NCBI RefSeq assembly: GCF_001038425.2
Contig: NZ_LDPV02000052.1
Span: 62,001-126,000, forward strand
From: Ornithinibacillus contaminans
GTDB taxonomy: Bacteria > Bacillota > Bacilli > Bacillales > Amphibacillaceae
Reading direction: 5' to 3'
Length of the DNA: 64,000 nt
Part shown: positions 8,456 to 16,531 of the stretch, in pieces
Layout of the letters: each line of letters opens with the position of its first letter
How positions within the stretch are numbered: position 1 is the stretch's first letter
The notes under the pieces: model-generated
Seen by the model: only the letters and a program-made list of their open reading frames with translations
What the model was told of the DNA's origin: nothing
Databases searched by the model: none
Made by a program: the position numbers and the translations under genes

Positions 8456-8506
8456 GTTTTTCTTAAGGTTTGTCTTAAGCATTTCTTATGGTTTACAGTT
8501 CATACT
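8451..8506 (+). promoter_or_regulatory. Four-box operator and promoter of the ABC exporter-kinase operon
   Basis: Boxes CTTAAG (8451), CTTAAG (8462), CTTAAG (8474) and CTTATG (8485) repeat with spacings 11, 12, 11, identical to the element at 7056. CATACT at 8501-8506 again lies exactly ten bases after the last box. The first box overlaps the stop of the regulator gene. Confidence 0.78.
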
Positions 8507-8538
8507 GATGGTATTACCGAATAAGGGAGACAACATGT

Positions 8539-9462
8539 ATGTGTGAATCTATTTTAACAACGAATCAACTTACTAAAAAATATCGAAATCACCTCGCACT
8601 TGATGCAATCCATATCAACATCAAAAAGGGAGACATTTATGGCTTCATTGGGCAGAATGGTGCAGGGAAATCTACATTATTACGATTGATAACAGGGCTA
8701 GCAGCTCCAACAAGAGGCACTATTGCATTATTTGGAAATGACAATCCCAAAGCATTAACGGATGCACAAAAAAGAATAGGGGCTATCATTGAAAGTCCTG
8801 CACTTTTCCCGACTATGACTGCGAGGGAAAACCTAGAAGTCCATCGGTTACAAAAAGGGGTTCCTGGTAAAGCGTGCATCGATAAAACACTAGAGCTAGT
8901 TGGGCTAACCGATACAGGAAATAAAAAAGTGAAAAACTTTTCGCTTGGCATGAAGCAAAGACTTGGACTAGCTATTGCCTTATTAAGCGATCCGGAATTC
9001 TTAATTCTAGATGAACCAACGAATGGGTTAGATCCAATGGGAATAGTTGAATTGAGGAAGCTCATTCAAAAATTGAATAAGGAAAAAGGCTTAACCGTAT
9101 TAATCTCTAGCCATATTTTAAGTGAATTACATCAATTAGCAACCAAATATGGGATTATTCATAACGGAAAATTACTAGAAGAACTGACAGCAAACGAACT
9201 AGATGACCAATGTAGACAACATTTACGAATCAAAGTTGATCAGCCAACTTCAGCAACAACCGTATTGGAAAAAGAGCTAACCACTACTGATTTTGAAGTC
9301 ATGCCAGATGGTACAATCAAACTCTATCAATATCTAGAAGACGTACGAAAGGTTTCAAAGGCTTTAACGGATAATCAACTTATTATCGAGCACCTTTCAC
9401 AAAATGGCGATAGTCTTGAAAGCTATTTTACCAGCCTAATAGGAGGTGCAGATCGTGATTAA
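8539..9462 (+). CDS. BcrA-type ABC transporter ATP-binding protein (YcbN-like)
   Basis: ATPase of a two-part exporter of the bacitracin/lantibiotic-immunity type. The 307-residue protein has Walker A GQNGAGKST (about residue 39), signature FSLGMKQRL, Walker B FLILDEPTNGLDP and switch ISSHILSE. The ESPALFP segment after the Q-loop is typical of BcrA/SpaF-like proteins. It follows its operator by about 50 bases and overlaps or abuts the permease gene. Protection against a membrane-targeting peptide is the family expectation, not shown here. Confidence 0.9.
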   Translation: MCESILTTNQLTKKYRNHLALDAIHINIKKGDIYGFIGQNGAGKSTLLRLITGLAAPTRGTIALFGNDNPKALTDAQKRIGAIIESPALFPTMTARENLEVHRLQKGVPGKACIDKTLELVGLTDTGNKKVKNFSLGMKQRLGLAIALLSDPEFLILDEPTNGLDPMGIVELRKLIQKLNKEKGLTVLISSHILSELHQLATKYGIIHNGKLLEELTANELDDQCRQHLRIKVDQPTSATTVLEKELTTTDFEVMPDGTIKLYQYLEDVRKVSKALTDNQLIIEHLSQNGDSLESYFTSLIGGADRD

Positions 9463-10222
9463 TCTCATGAAAGCAGAATTATATAAATTACAACGGAATA
9501 GTACGTTTTGGGTATTGATTTTAACCGTAACGGGTTTAAGTGCATTACTACATTACCTTATCATCACTGGATGGTGGCAAATGTCAGGTACTGTATTTGA
9601 TGGTGCTGGATTAAGTGAGCTAAATGCCTTATCTGCCTTTACAGTGCCACTATTTTTTAACTTGATTATTAGTCCATTGGCAGCCTTTTATATCGCGATT
9701 GAGTTTTCCCAAACTGGCGTTATTAAAAATCAAGTCATGAGTGGGAAGAAAAGAAGCCAAATCTATCTATCAAAACTCCTTGTTCTAACACTTGGGTCAA
9801 TCGTTGTTACGGTTTTATTACCAGTAGTGGTTGGGATAGTAGAGGCGCTTTTAGTGGGACAAGTGGATATACTAAATCAAGTAAGCATCGTCTATTTACT
9901 GAGAGCGTATCTCTTGTTTACGTTGCAATTTCTAGGGTATGTAGCTATCCTATTATTGATTGCAGTTATAGTCGGAGATAGCGGGAAAACGATTATCTTT
10001 TCTATTTTGCTTACCATTATTATGTTTGCTATTGAAAAGCTTCCGAAGGCACCGATTATAGCTATGCTTTATGAGAATTCTATCTTCCATCAATTTAGTG
10101 CGGTATTCAAGCAGTCAATGACAGATGGTGAAATCATGCAATCGATTCTAATCGCATTGATTTCATTTATCTTCATAACCTTTTGTGGAATTTTACTATT
10201 CAACAAAAAGGAGATTAAATAA
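9455..10222 (+). CDS. ABC transporter permease (YcbO-like)
   Basis: Membrane partner of the BcrA-type ATPase, about 255 residues with six predicted helices; the N-terminal MKAELYKL-like amphipathic stretch before helix 1 is characteristic of lantibiotic-immunity permeases. The GTG at 9455 has AGGAGGTG six bases upstream, whereas the GTG at 9446 lies inside that binding site. It overlaps the ATPase gene by eight bases. Confidence 0.85.
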   Translation: MINLMKAELYKLQRNSTFWVLILTVTGLSALLHYLIITGWWQMSGTVFDGAGLSELNALSAFTVPLFFNLIISPLAAFYIAIEFSQTGVIKNQVMSGKKRSQIYLSKLLVLTLGSIVVTVLLPVVVGIVEALLVGQVDILNQVSIVYLLRAYLLFTLQFLGYVAILLLIAVIVGDSGKTIIFSILLTIIMFAIEKLPKAPIIAMLYENSIFHQFSAVFKQSMTDGEIMQSILIALISFIFITFCGILLFNKKEIK

Positions 10223-10245
10223 CTTATTAAAAGCGGGTGAAAAGA

Positions 10246-11157
10246 ATGCTTTATCTATCCATAGTTGTGTCACTAGTAGCTATTTTCTTATTCACCCGCT
10301 TGTTTATCATAAAACAAGAATTGAAAAAAATAGCAATACAGATTTCCAACTACAATAACAACCATTCACACAAAAAAATCGATGTTGCGCTAGTTGATGA
10401 AGCAATTGAATATCTTGGCGCTGAAATCAATCAGCTAATTGATTTACACGTCAAAGAACAACGCGAGAAGATTCGCTTTGAAAACGAGTTAAAGCAATCT
10501 ATCGCCAATATGTCACACGACTTGCGTACACCATTGACATCCATTTTAGGGTATATACAAATGTCTCAATCCGATGACATTACGGAGGAGGAAAAACAGG
10601 AATTTTTATCGACAGCTCAAAAGCGTGCATGGAGACTGCAGACGTTGTTAAATGAATTCTTTGAGTTGTCCGTTATTGAATCCAACGATTATCAGTTGAA
10701 ATCGGAAAGCGTTAATCTAAAGAATCTAACGATAGATGTATTGATGAGTTTTTATGACCGTTTTAACCAAAGGAATATGGAGCCAGCAGTAACCATCCCT
10801 GAAGATAGTATCTTCATAATAGGTGATGAATCGGCCGTGACGAGAATGATTGAGAACCTGATTTCAAATGCAATTACACATTCTACAGGAAATATCGTCG
10901 TCAGTATCGAACAAGAGGATAAGAGAACTCGTCTGATAGTTAAAAATGATGCACCGGATTTAACACAGGAGGATGTCCATCACTTTTTTGATCGATTTTA
11001 CATGGCGGATCAAACACGTTCCAATAAGGGTGCTGGCCTAGGGTTGTCCATCGCCAAAGCCTTTATGGAAAAAATGAATGGAACGATTACGGCAACAATA
11101 ACGAAGGGTCAACTAGCAATTATATGTGAATGGACTAAACACACCGTGAATTCCTAA
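10246..11157 (+). CDS. Sensor histidine kinase (YcbM-like)
   Basis: Kinase of about 303 residues with one N-terminal membrane helix and almost no extracellular part, so it probably senses through the neighbouring transporter or at the membrane. The H-box is NMSHDLRTPLTS (about residue 94), followed by N-box NLISNAITHS and G-box GAGLGLSIAKA. The ATG at 10246 follows GGGTGA; a GTG at 10237 in the same frame lies too close to it. It ends the exporter operon and should phosphorylate the regulator at 7763. Confidence 0.9.
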   Translation: MLYLSIVVSLVAIFLFTRLFIIKQELKKIAIQISNYNNNHSHKKIDVALVDEAIEYLGAEINQLIDLHVKEQREKIRFENELKQSIANMSHDLRTPLTSILGYIQMSQSDDITEEEKQEFLSTAQKRAWRLQTLLNEFFELSVIESNDYQLKSESVNLKNLTIDVLMSFYDRFNQRNMEPAVTIPEDSIFIIGDESAVTRMIENLISNAITHSTGNIVVSIEQEDKRTRLIVKNDAPDLTQEDVHHFFDRFYMADQTRSNKGAGLGLSIAKAFMEKMNGTITATITKGQLAIICEWTKHTVNS

Positions 11158-11180
11158 CAGGATTTATGGTGTGTATTTAT
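11139..11180 (+). terminator. Probable terminator after the kinase gene
   Basis: ACACACC and GGTGTGT arms overlap the end of the kinase gene and are followed by TATTTATTTT, a weak T tract. Confidence 0.5.
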
Positions 11181-11277
11181 TTTAGAAAAAATACTACTTA
11201 GGTAAAAGCGCAAGATGAATAATATAGTGATAACATACAAAATCTAATAATATTCCTACTATAAAAGGGTGAGGGAC

Positions 11278-11758
11278 ATGTTAAATCAAGTTATCTTATG
11301 GGGTATTCTGATTGCACCTTGGCTCACGCTGTTTTTTATGAAAAAAGATGCGATTAAACGGTATATGCCTGTTGCGATTTTTGCTAGCATTGTTAATGCT
11401 TGTTTATAATGTATATGCGAAAAATCAAGATCACTGGGTCCTTCATGACATGTTATTCCCAGTACTAAAGCCTTTATTCGTTTCTGGTTTGTTTGGAGCG
11501 TTTCCAGTTGTTACTATGTGGATATTTTATTTTACATATCGTAGGTTTTGGATTTACCTGATAACGAATATCGTGTTAGACTTCATGTTTGCGGTTTTTC
11601 CAATCCACTACCTCATGCAAGATGTGTTAGGGATTTATACGTTACATACAATTACTCCTTGGCAACGTTTTATGCTCTTTGTATTGGAATCAATTATTAT
11701 TTATGGCTACTTTAAATGGCAAGAAGGTGTAATGAAGCAAAAGGGGAAGAACAAGTAA
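11278..11758 (+). pseudogene. Frameshifted small membrane protein gene
   Basis: Frame 1 from the ATG at 11278 (binding site GTGAGGG) gives 43 residues beginning MLNQVILWGILIAPWLTLFF, then stops at 11407. The next frame continues without a start of its own through VYNVYAKNQDHW, WIFYFTYRRFWIYL and YFKWQE to 11758. Together they read as one membrane protein of about 160 residues with four or five helices. The switch is best placed at the T5 run near 11381, where removing one T restores the frame. It is either a recent mutation or a sequencing error. Confidence 0.7.
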
Positions 11759-11767
11759 GCCTACAAG

Positions 11768-11881
11768 CTAGTTCATACTAGTGGTATCAGATTCTCCTTC
11801 ATAAAGATTGATTACTTCTTCAGATTTATCCGTGCATCTAGCAATTCGTACTTGAACAGCTGAAAATTGATTTAAATCCAT
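11768..11881 (-). pseudogene. 5' remnant of a glyoxalase/VOC-family gene
   Basis: A 37-codon ORF with a strong ribosome binding site (AGGGGG) and ATG. Its peptide contains SAVQVRIARCTDKSEEVI, close to the start of the VOC proteins that begin with HVQIRVARPTD; those are usually 120-130 residues. The match stops after about 28 residues and the frame ends soon after, so only the first beta strand and helix remain. It lies beside other decayed genes. Confidence 0.5.
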
Positions 11882-12001
11882 ATAAATGCCCCCTAGAATA
11901 ACAGGCTCTAAATAGTACAAATAGTATAACATTTAAAAAGATACAACTATAACCATTTGCCTTTTAGTAATTGAATTGCTCATACCTGTATCCATAAAAA
12001 A

Positions 12002-12102
12002 GAGCTTGGGAAATAAGTAAAATGAAAAGATAAAATTCCCGAAGCGGGTATTACACGCAAATTCGGATTTTATCTTGTCAAAAGTACTTATGTCCCAGCC
12101 TC
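12002..12102. repeat. Palindromic intergenic repeat of about 100 bp
   Basis: Outer arms: GAGCTTGGGAAATAAGTA at the left and the complement of GAGGCTGGGACATAAGTA at the right. Inner arms: AAGATAAAAT and ATTTTATCTT, with CCGAA/TTCGG inside. The GAGGCTGGGACATAA end is a sequence I know from interspersed repeats in many Bacilli. It sits exactly at the point where the adjacent ATPase gene is truncated. Confidence 0.75.
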
Positions 12103-12106
12103 CTGA

Positions 12107-12484
12107 TTCATTACTACAGCTACCTTTCTGGAAGCACTTGCCACAAACATTGGAAGCATATTAATTGGTGGGGAAAATATTGATTCCGATAGTGGACTAG
12201 CTTCAGCTCGTGTATTAGGTAATGCATTGAAATTAACGTGGTCCATTAAAACAAGAAAGGGTTTCTTTTTTCGAGCGAATGATTTCATTAATTTTACGAA
12301 AAGGCTAGAGGAAAATGGGCAATTTATTATAGCAACACATTCTCCGATTTTAATGGCAATACCCAACGCAGAAATTTATGTCATTGAGGATGAAGTGATA
12401 AAGCCTATAGCGTTTTATGAGGTGGAGTATGTAAAACTAACAAGAGATTTCTTGAATAACCCGGAGCGTTTTTACGATTTTTAA
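12107..12484 (+). pseudogene. Remnant of a COG3910-type predicted ATPase
   Basis: An open frame of 125 codons lacking a start. The first part (FLEALATN, IGGENIDSDSGLASARVLG, KTRKGFFFRA) is the middle of the family; then FINFTKRLEE runs straight into NGQFIIATHSPILM (Walker B-distal His region) and the usual end, FLNNPERF. The N-terminus with the P-loop is missing, and the segment with the DEPE-type Walker B appears deleted internally. It is therefore a non-functional fragment. The palindromic repeat abuts its 5' end. Confidence 0.75.
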
Positions 12485-12497
12485 ATTAAAGGAAAAG

Positions 12498-12555
12498 TCC
12501 CAATTGGTGGTGTTCCCTAAATGAATTTTGCGGGCACCCAGTTGGGCTTTTTTTC
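12498..12555 (+). terminator. Terminator downstream of the ATPase remnant
   Basis: CCCAATTGGTG and CACCCAGTTGGG arms (imperfect) around a 26-base loop, then seven T. It presumably served the intact ATPase gene. Confidence 0.7.
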
Positions 12556-12787
12556 TTTCCAATAATTTGAAACTTTTATGTCTTCTAATCCGTCTATATA
12601 AAAGAGGAATAATTTCATTAATCTGCCTATTTGAAATGGCGAAGTCGATTACTTTCAATATTTGACGATGATTCAATTCTATTAAAAATGCTTAAGGTGT
12701 GGTTTAAAAAAGGTTTGAGAGGAATGATAGTACTTACAAATTAGAATACGTGGGCAAACTATAGCCCTGATTATCAGGGAGGGGAAT

Positions 12788-13333
12788 ATGAAAAGGGTAT
12801 TGGTAATTCTAATCTTTATTGTAATGGCCTTGGCGGGATGTTCCTCGGAAACACTACAAGGTGCAATCGGTCAAAGTAAATACGGTGCATACGATAATCC
12901 AGAAATATTGTATCAAAATGATGAGGTCGGTGTGGTCATATTTTTAACGAAAGATGGCAAAGGTGACTTTATGGTCTGTCGTAGTAGCTATGAGAAGAAT
13001 GGATTAAATCGGTATGACTTAATAACAGGAAGTGATAACTCGATCCCAGTTGATATTAGTAAGAAATCGGAATTCATTACCGTCGATACAATCACAGAGA
13101 GTCCAAATAATGCGATTTATTTAGTCTGGGGTGGTATATTCCATTATCCAAGTGCAGAAGAAGTAGCGTATGAGGTTCGAAATCCACAAGGTGATCAGCT
13201 CTATCAAAATAAGGTGGAGATAAATAATAAGCATGTTTTCGTTGATATACTACCAGAGAAACTGACTGATTCGTACTCGATTACATTTGATGTTGTGGAT
13301 CAGGAAGGAAATATATTATTTGAGTATAATTGA
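12788..13333 (+). CDS. Putative lipoprotein
   Basis: The 181-residue product starts with a lipoprotein signal: MKRVLVIL, a hydrophobic core, and lipobox ALAGC with Cys at about residue 18, so it should be lipid-anchored on the outer face of the membrane. The rest is beta-rich and soluble, with no recognised domain. The ATG follows GGGAGGGGAAT. A terminator lies three bases after the stop; it is monocistronic. Confidence 0.75.
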   Translation: MKRVLVILIFIVMALAGCSSETLQGAIGQSKYGAYDNPEILYQNDEVGVVIFLTKDGKGDFMVCRSSYEKNGLNRYDLITGSDNSIPVDISKKSEFITVDTITESPNNAIYLVWGGIFHYPSAEEVAYEVRNPQGDQLYQNKVEINNKHVFVDILPEKLTDSYSITFDVVDQEGNILFEYN

Positions 13334-13334
13334 T

Positions 13335-13366
13335 AGACCCTTTGAAAATGATTAAGGGGTCTTTTT
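13335..13366 (+). terminator. Terminator of the lipoprotein gene
   Basis: GACCCTTT and AAGGGGTC arms followed by TTTTT. Confidence 0.85.
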
Positions 13367-13438
13367 CATGAGCTATTTAGCTTGAATGAAATACGAAAAA
13401 GGCGTATTATTTCTATGTGAAATTTAGTTATCCTTTTT

Positions 13439-13511
13439 GCTGGTGTAGCACAGCTGGTAGTGCACTTCACTCGTAATGAAGGGGTCGGAGGTTCGAGTCC
13501 TCTCACCAGCA
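13439..13511 (+). tRNA. tRNA-Thr (anticodon CGT)
   Basis: Acceptor arms GCTGGTG/CACCAGC, D-arm with AGCTGGTAG, anticodon stem CTTCA/TGAAG with loop CTCGTAA (anticodon CGT), T-loop TTCGAGT, discriminator A. CCA is not encoded. It is 11 bases upstream of a tRNA-Ser, so the two are probably one transcript. Confidence 0.95.
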
Positions 13512-13522
13512 TCCTTTTCCAC

Positions 13523-13609
13523 GGAGAAGTACCCAAGTGGTTATAAGGGGATGCACTCGAAATGCATTAGAGGTTTGCGCCTGCGTGGGTTCGAATCCCA
13601 CCTTCTCCG
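13523..13609 (+). tRNA. tRNA-Ser (anticodon CGA)
   Basis: Acceptor arms GGAGAAG/CTTCTCC, anticodon loop CTCGAAA (anticodon CGA), a long variable arm (AGGTTTGCGCCT) as expected for Ser, T-loop TTCGAAT, discriminator G. CCA is not encoded. Confidence 0.95.
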
Positions 13610-13638
13610 CCATATGTATTGTTAATAAACTATAATTA

Positions 13639-13679
13639 AGTGCCATATTCTTATTTTCGATAGGATAGGGCTTTTTTTG
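13639..13679 (+). terminator. Terminator of the tRNA pair
   Basis: GCCATATTCTTAT and ATAGGATAGGGC form a stem with G-U pairs, followed by seven T. Confidence 0.7.
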
Positions 13680-13832
13680 TTTTGTCTTTTGGGAAAAAGA
13701 AGGAAATCTTTCGAAAAAGACAAGAAAAATAAAGGAAAATTGCAAATTTTGTGGAATAGTTAAATAGAGTGGGTAGAATAAATAAACAGTCTTCATAACT
13801 TACTAGATTAGGATAAATTTGGGGGAATCCAA

Positions 13833-14333
13833 ATGATTAGATTGCTAGAACCAAAAGATGCTATACAGTACTTTTTACTTCGCAAAGAGGCACTAACAGA
13901 AAATCCAGAAGCCTTTGCGACAACCTATGAGGAGCTAATGACTGGAGCAAATCCAGAAGAAGCATATAAGAAAAGCATAGAATCCGGTGAGTCGTATACT
14001 TTCGGTGCTTTTGAAGAAGAAAAATTGGTTGGCGTCGTCACGATGGTTCCTGAAAATAAGGAAAAGCTAAAGCATAAAGCAACTATAGTTGGCATGTATG
14101 TAACGCCGACTAAACGTGGAAATGGGATTGGAAAAGCGTTAATGGAAGCGGCCATTTCGAAAGCAAAGGAACTTGGTGATGTTGTGAAGCTAAACTTAAC
14201 GGTAGTCTCCATTAATGATGAAGCAAAAGCGCTTTATACTAAAATAGGTTTTGAAACCTATGGCCTTGAAGAGAAAGCTTTAAAGATGAAGAATGTATAT
14301 TTTGATGAAGAGTATATGACACTATTTCTTTAG
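13833..14333 (+). CDS. GNAT family N-acetyltransferase
   Basis: Acetyl-CoA dependent acetyltransferase, 166 residues. Motif A is VGMYVTPTKRGNGIGKALME (about residues 88-107), followed by the LNLTV strand and NDEAKALYTKIGFE. The acceptor is unknown. The ATG follows GGGGGAATCCAA. A second acetyltransferase and fosB follow at short spacing in the same direction, so they may form one operon. Confidence 0.87.
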   Translation: MIRLLEPKDAIQYFLLRKEALTENPEAFATTYEELMTGANPEEAYKKSIESGESYTFGAFEEEKLVGVVTMVPENKEKLKHKATIVGMYVTPTKRGNGIGKALMEAAISKAKELGDVVKLNLTVVSINDEAKALYTKIGFETYGLEEKALKMKNVYFDEEYMTLFL

Positions 14334-14358
14334 GAATAGGTAGAATAGAGGGAAATAA

Positions 14359-14838
14359 ATGAACTGGACTACAACAAATATAACGCAAAAATACGCGGTT
14401 GATATTCTGAGTTGGAAATATGATGAACCATATGATTTCTATAATAATGTATTATCTGGCGAGGCAATTCTGGAATTAACGCGTGATGCATATAGAGTAA
14501 TTATTGATGCCAACCATGATGTAATCGGTTTTTATTGTACCGGGAATACAGCTCAAGTACCTGCTGGTAATCGGATTGGGGCATATCAAGATGACTGTAT
14601 CGATATCGGTTTTGGGATGAGGCCGGATTTAACGGGAAAAGGGCTGGGTAAGAATTTTTTACAACTAGTCCTACAGAACATTGAACTAGAATATGATGGG
14701 TCTATTCGTTTAACCGTTGCCGATTTTAATAAGCGTGCTATACAGCTGTATAAACGATTTAACTTTCGTAAAAAGGATGAATTTTACCGAGAGGATGTAA
14801 AATTTATTACGATGCTAAGGACATCAGAAGGAAGGTAA
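14359..14838 (+). CDS. GNAT family N-acetyltransferase
   Basis: A 159-residue acetyltransferase of a different subgroup from its neighbour: the acetyl-CoA loop is [16 protein letters not shown] (about residues 91-106) and the end carries [13 protein letters not shown]. The N-terminal sequence [12 protein letters not shown] is typical of a Bacillus GNAT subgroup of unknown substrate. It starts 25 bases after the previous gene and ends four bases before fosB, which argues for co-transcription. Confidence 0.87.
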   Translation: MNWTTTNITQKYAVDILSWKYDEPYDFYNNVLSGEAILELTRDAYRVIIDANHDVIGFYCTGNTAQVPAGNRIGAYQDDCIDIGFGMRPDLTGKGLGKNFLQLVLQNIELEYDGSIRLTVADFNKRAIQLYKRFNFRKKDEFYREDVKFITMLRTSEGR

Positions 14839-14842
14839 GGGA

Positions 14843-15265
14843 ATGAAGCTAGGAGGACTTAACCATTTACTATTTTCTGTCTCCGATTTAGAGGAGTCAA
14901 TCGTGTTCTATCAACGTGTTTTTAACGCGAAATTATTAGTAAAAGGTAGGAGCACGGCATATTTTGATCTAGCTGGTTTATGGTTGGCCTTAAATGAGGA
15001 AAAGGATATTCCAAGAAATGAGATTCAGCATTCTTATACGCATATTGCCTTCACAATTGAGGAAGATGTTTTTGATGATTGGTATCAAAAGCTAATGGAG
15101 TTAAATGTAAACATTCTTTCAGGGAGAGAACGGGATATTCGCGATAAACAGTCCATTTATTTTACCGATCCAGATGGCCATAAGTTTGAGTTACATACGG
15201 GAACCCTAAGCGATAGACTAACGTATTATAAGCAGGATAAGCTACATATGGAATTTTTTGAGTAG
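14843..15265 (+). CDS. fosB: Metallothiol transferase FosB (fosfomycin resistance)
   Basis: Cytosolic enzyme of the VOC superfamily that inactivates fosfomycin by adding bacillithiol (or cysteine) to its epoxide. The 140-residue protein matches FosB throughout: [43 protein letters not shown] and [17 protein letters not shown]. The metal ligands are visible as His8, His67 and Glu116. The start ATG follows AGGTAAGGGA and is four bases after the preceding gene. It is a chromosomal intrinsic-type gene; no mobile element is nearby. Confidence 0.95.
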   Translation: MKLGGLNHLLFSVSDLEESIVFYQRVFNAKLLVKGRSTAYFDLAGLWLALNEEKDIPRNEIQHSYTHIAFTIEEDVFDDWYQKLMELNVNILSGRERDIRDKQSIYFTDPDGHKFELHTGTLSDRLTYYKQDKLHMEFFE

Positions 15266-15300
15266 GGTTGTACATATAGTACTTAGTGGAGGAGGTTATT

Positions 15301-15864
15301 ATGAAAAAAGCTTTACTTATCGTAATTCTTACTGCAGTTGTATTAATGATTGGGTACGGTGGTTGGAAAGTGTATAGCTGGTTTAATGAAGAACCACAGG
15401 AAACGAGTAAGGAAGAAGTAGCAAATGCGGAACAACAAAGTAATTTAGAAGAGCAGCGAGAAATGGTACAAGGAAGTGTTACCGAAGCGGATATTGCTGC
15501 ATTTAGTGAAGAGGGATTAAATCCATTTGGACATCCTGGTGATGCTACTGATTTAACCGATACGATTTATCAAGAGTATATTCACGGAATGTCACACCAA
15601 AAAGTAGAAGCGGAAGAAAAGTGGGGTTTTTATGGTATTCACCCTGAGCGGATTAATTGGTTACTAGAGAGTTTGGAAGTCGTTGAATTAGAACACGAGG
15701 ACGTGTACCGGGAAATTTTGGAAAAGTGGCAGCAAGGGGATTTCTCCACGGCAGATGATGATCATAATGCAATTTGGACACTACAAGGCGGTACGGTTGG
15801 TAAAGCAACTGGTGTATTAAGTGCTGAAGAAGAACAGTCCTATATTAATAGTAGAAACAATTAA
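15301..15864 (+). CDS. Membrane-anchored protein, DUF6241-like
   Basis: The 187-residue protein has one N-terminal membrane helix (about residues 4-22), a Glu/Gln-rich linker, and a C-terminal domain with HGMSHQKVEAEEKWGFYGIHP and a final EEEQSYIN. The pattern resembles DUF6241 proteins of Bacillales, whose function is not known. The ATG at 15301 has GGAGGAGG seven bases upstream; an upstream in-frame codon at 15286 lies before that site. It is likely extracytoplasmic. Confidence 0.7.
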   Translation: MKKALLIVILTAVVLMIGYGGWKVYSWFNEEPQETSKEEVANAEQQSNLEEQREMVQGSVTEADIAAFSEEGLNPFGHPGDATDLTDTIYQEYIHGMSHQKVEAEEKWGFYGIHPERINWLLESLEVVELEHEDVYREILEKWQQGDFSTADDDHNAIWTLQGGTVGKATGVLSAEEEQSYINSRNN

Positions 15865-15930
15865 ACATACTAAGATTAGTGGTAAAGTCACCCGTCGATG
15901 ACCTTACCTACTAACCTTAGTATGTTTTTC
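15863..15930. terminator. Bidirectional terminator between convergent genes
   Basis: Long hairpin: AACATACTAAG and CTTAGTATGTT outer arms with TTAGT/ACTAA inside, T tract on the plus strand and A tract before it for the minus strand. It separates the DUF6241-like gene and the lipoprotein gene. Confidence 0.8.
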
Positions 15931-15932
15931 TA

Positions 15933-16364
15933 TTACTCAAATCCCAATTGTTCAATCTGGTTTTTAAAGTTTGTAATGCTTTCAATTGTTTGGTATAAAT
16001 TGGTGTTTCGTAATTCGTCTAGAGCGACGTCGCCATTTTCTTGAATGGAATTAATGGTATCCAGTAGTTTTTCGTTTTGTGTAACGATATCTTGATGAAG
16101 ACTGTCAGCAAGTGCTGGTACCTCAATCGTATTAAATTCCTCGATGGTTAGCTCTAATTCCGTTAACCTACCTTCTATATCTTCTATCGATGTAGCTCCT
16201 TCATTCACCAGGGTAGAGGTTTCTTCTGCAAATGTACTTAGCGTATTTAGGTATTCCGTAGTTTCAGTTGCGTAATTTATTGTGTTCTCGGTTTCTTCTA
16301 AAAATGAGCATCCAGAAAGAACTAGGATAGCGATTAACATCATGATGTAGATAATTTTCTTCAT
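15933..16364 (-). CDS. Lipoprotein, DUF6376-like
   Basis: The 143-residue protein carries a lipoprotein signal (MKKIIYIMMLIAILVLSGC, Cys about residue 19) and is then almost entirely helical and acidic, with heptad-like repeats rich in Glu, Thr and Leu. This fits DUF6376 lipoproteins of Bacillus, small surface proteins of unknown role. The minus-strand start follows AAAGGAG. Confidence 0.75.
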   Translation of the reverse strand: MKKIIYIMMLIAILVLSGCSFLEETENTINYATETTEYLNTLSTFAEETSTLVNEGATSIEDIEGRLTELELTIEEFNTIEVPALADSLHQDIVTQNEKLLDTINSIQENGDVALDELRNTNLYQTIESITNFKNQIEQLGFE

Positions 16365-16461
16365 TAGTAAACTCCTTTATCATTTTTTGATTATTACTAG
16401 GATAGCATGTTATGAAGAATTCGTCTTGTGATAAAAGAATGACAAATTTTCATAAAAACAA

Positions 16462-16512
16462 TTGACTAGTAGTAAGGGCAGTAGGTATATTATATATAAC
16501 CATTTGGTTATA
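16462..16512 (+). promoter_or_regulatory. Promoter and palindromic operator of the ArsR-AHSA1 operon
   Basis: TTGACT (16462) and TATATT (16486) with an 18-base spacer form the promoter. Just downstream, TATAACCATTTGGTTATA (16495-16512) is a perfect 8-2-8 palindrome over the likely transcription start. Its size and place suit an autorepressing ArsR-family dimer. Confidence 0.75.
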
Positions 16513-16531
16513 CGAAAAGTGAGGGATGACG

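Noticed and set aside
12437-12676. Minus-strand ORF of 79 codons after the ATPase remnant
   Set aside because: Its C-terminal third is the terminator stem and no family is recognised; at most a decayed fragment.
13503-13796. Minus-strand ORF of 97 codons
   Set aside because: It runs through the tRNA-Ser gene and gives the well-known false peptide with AEKVGFEPT.
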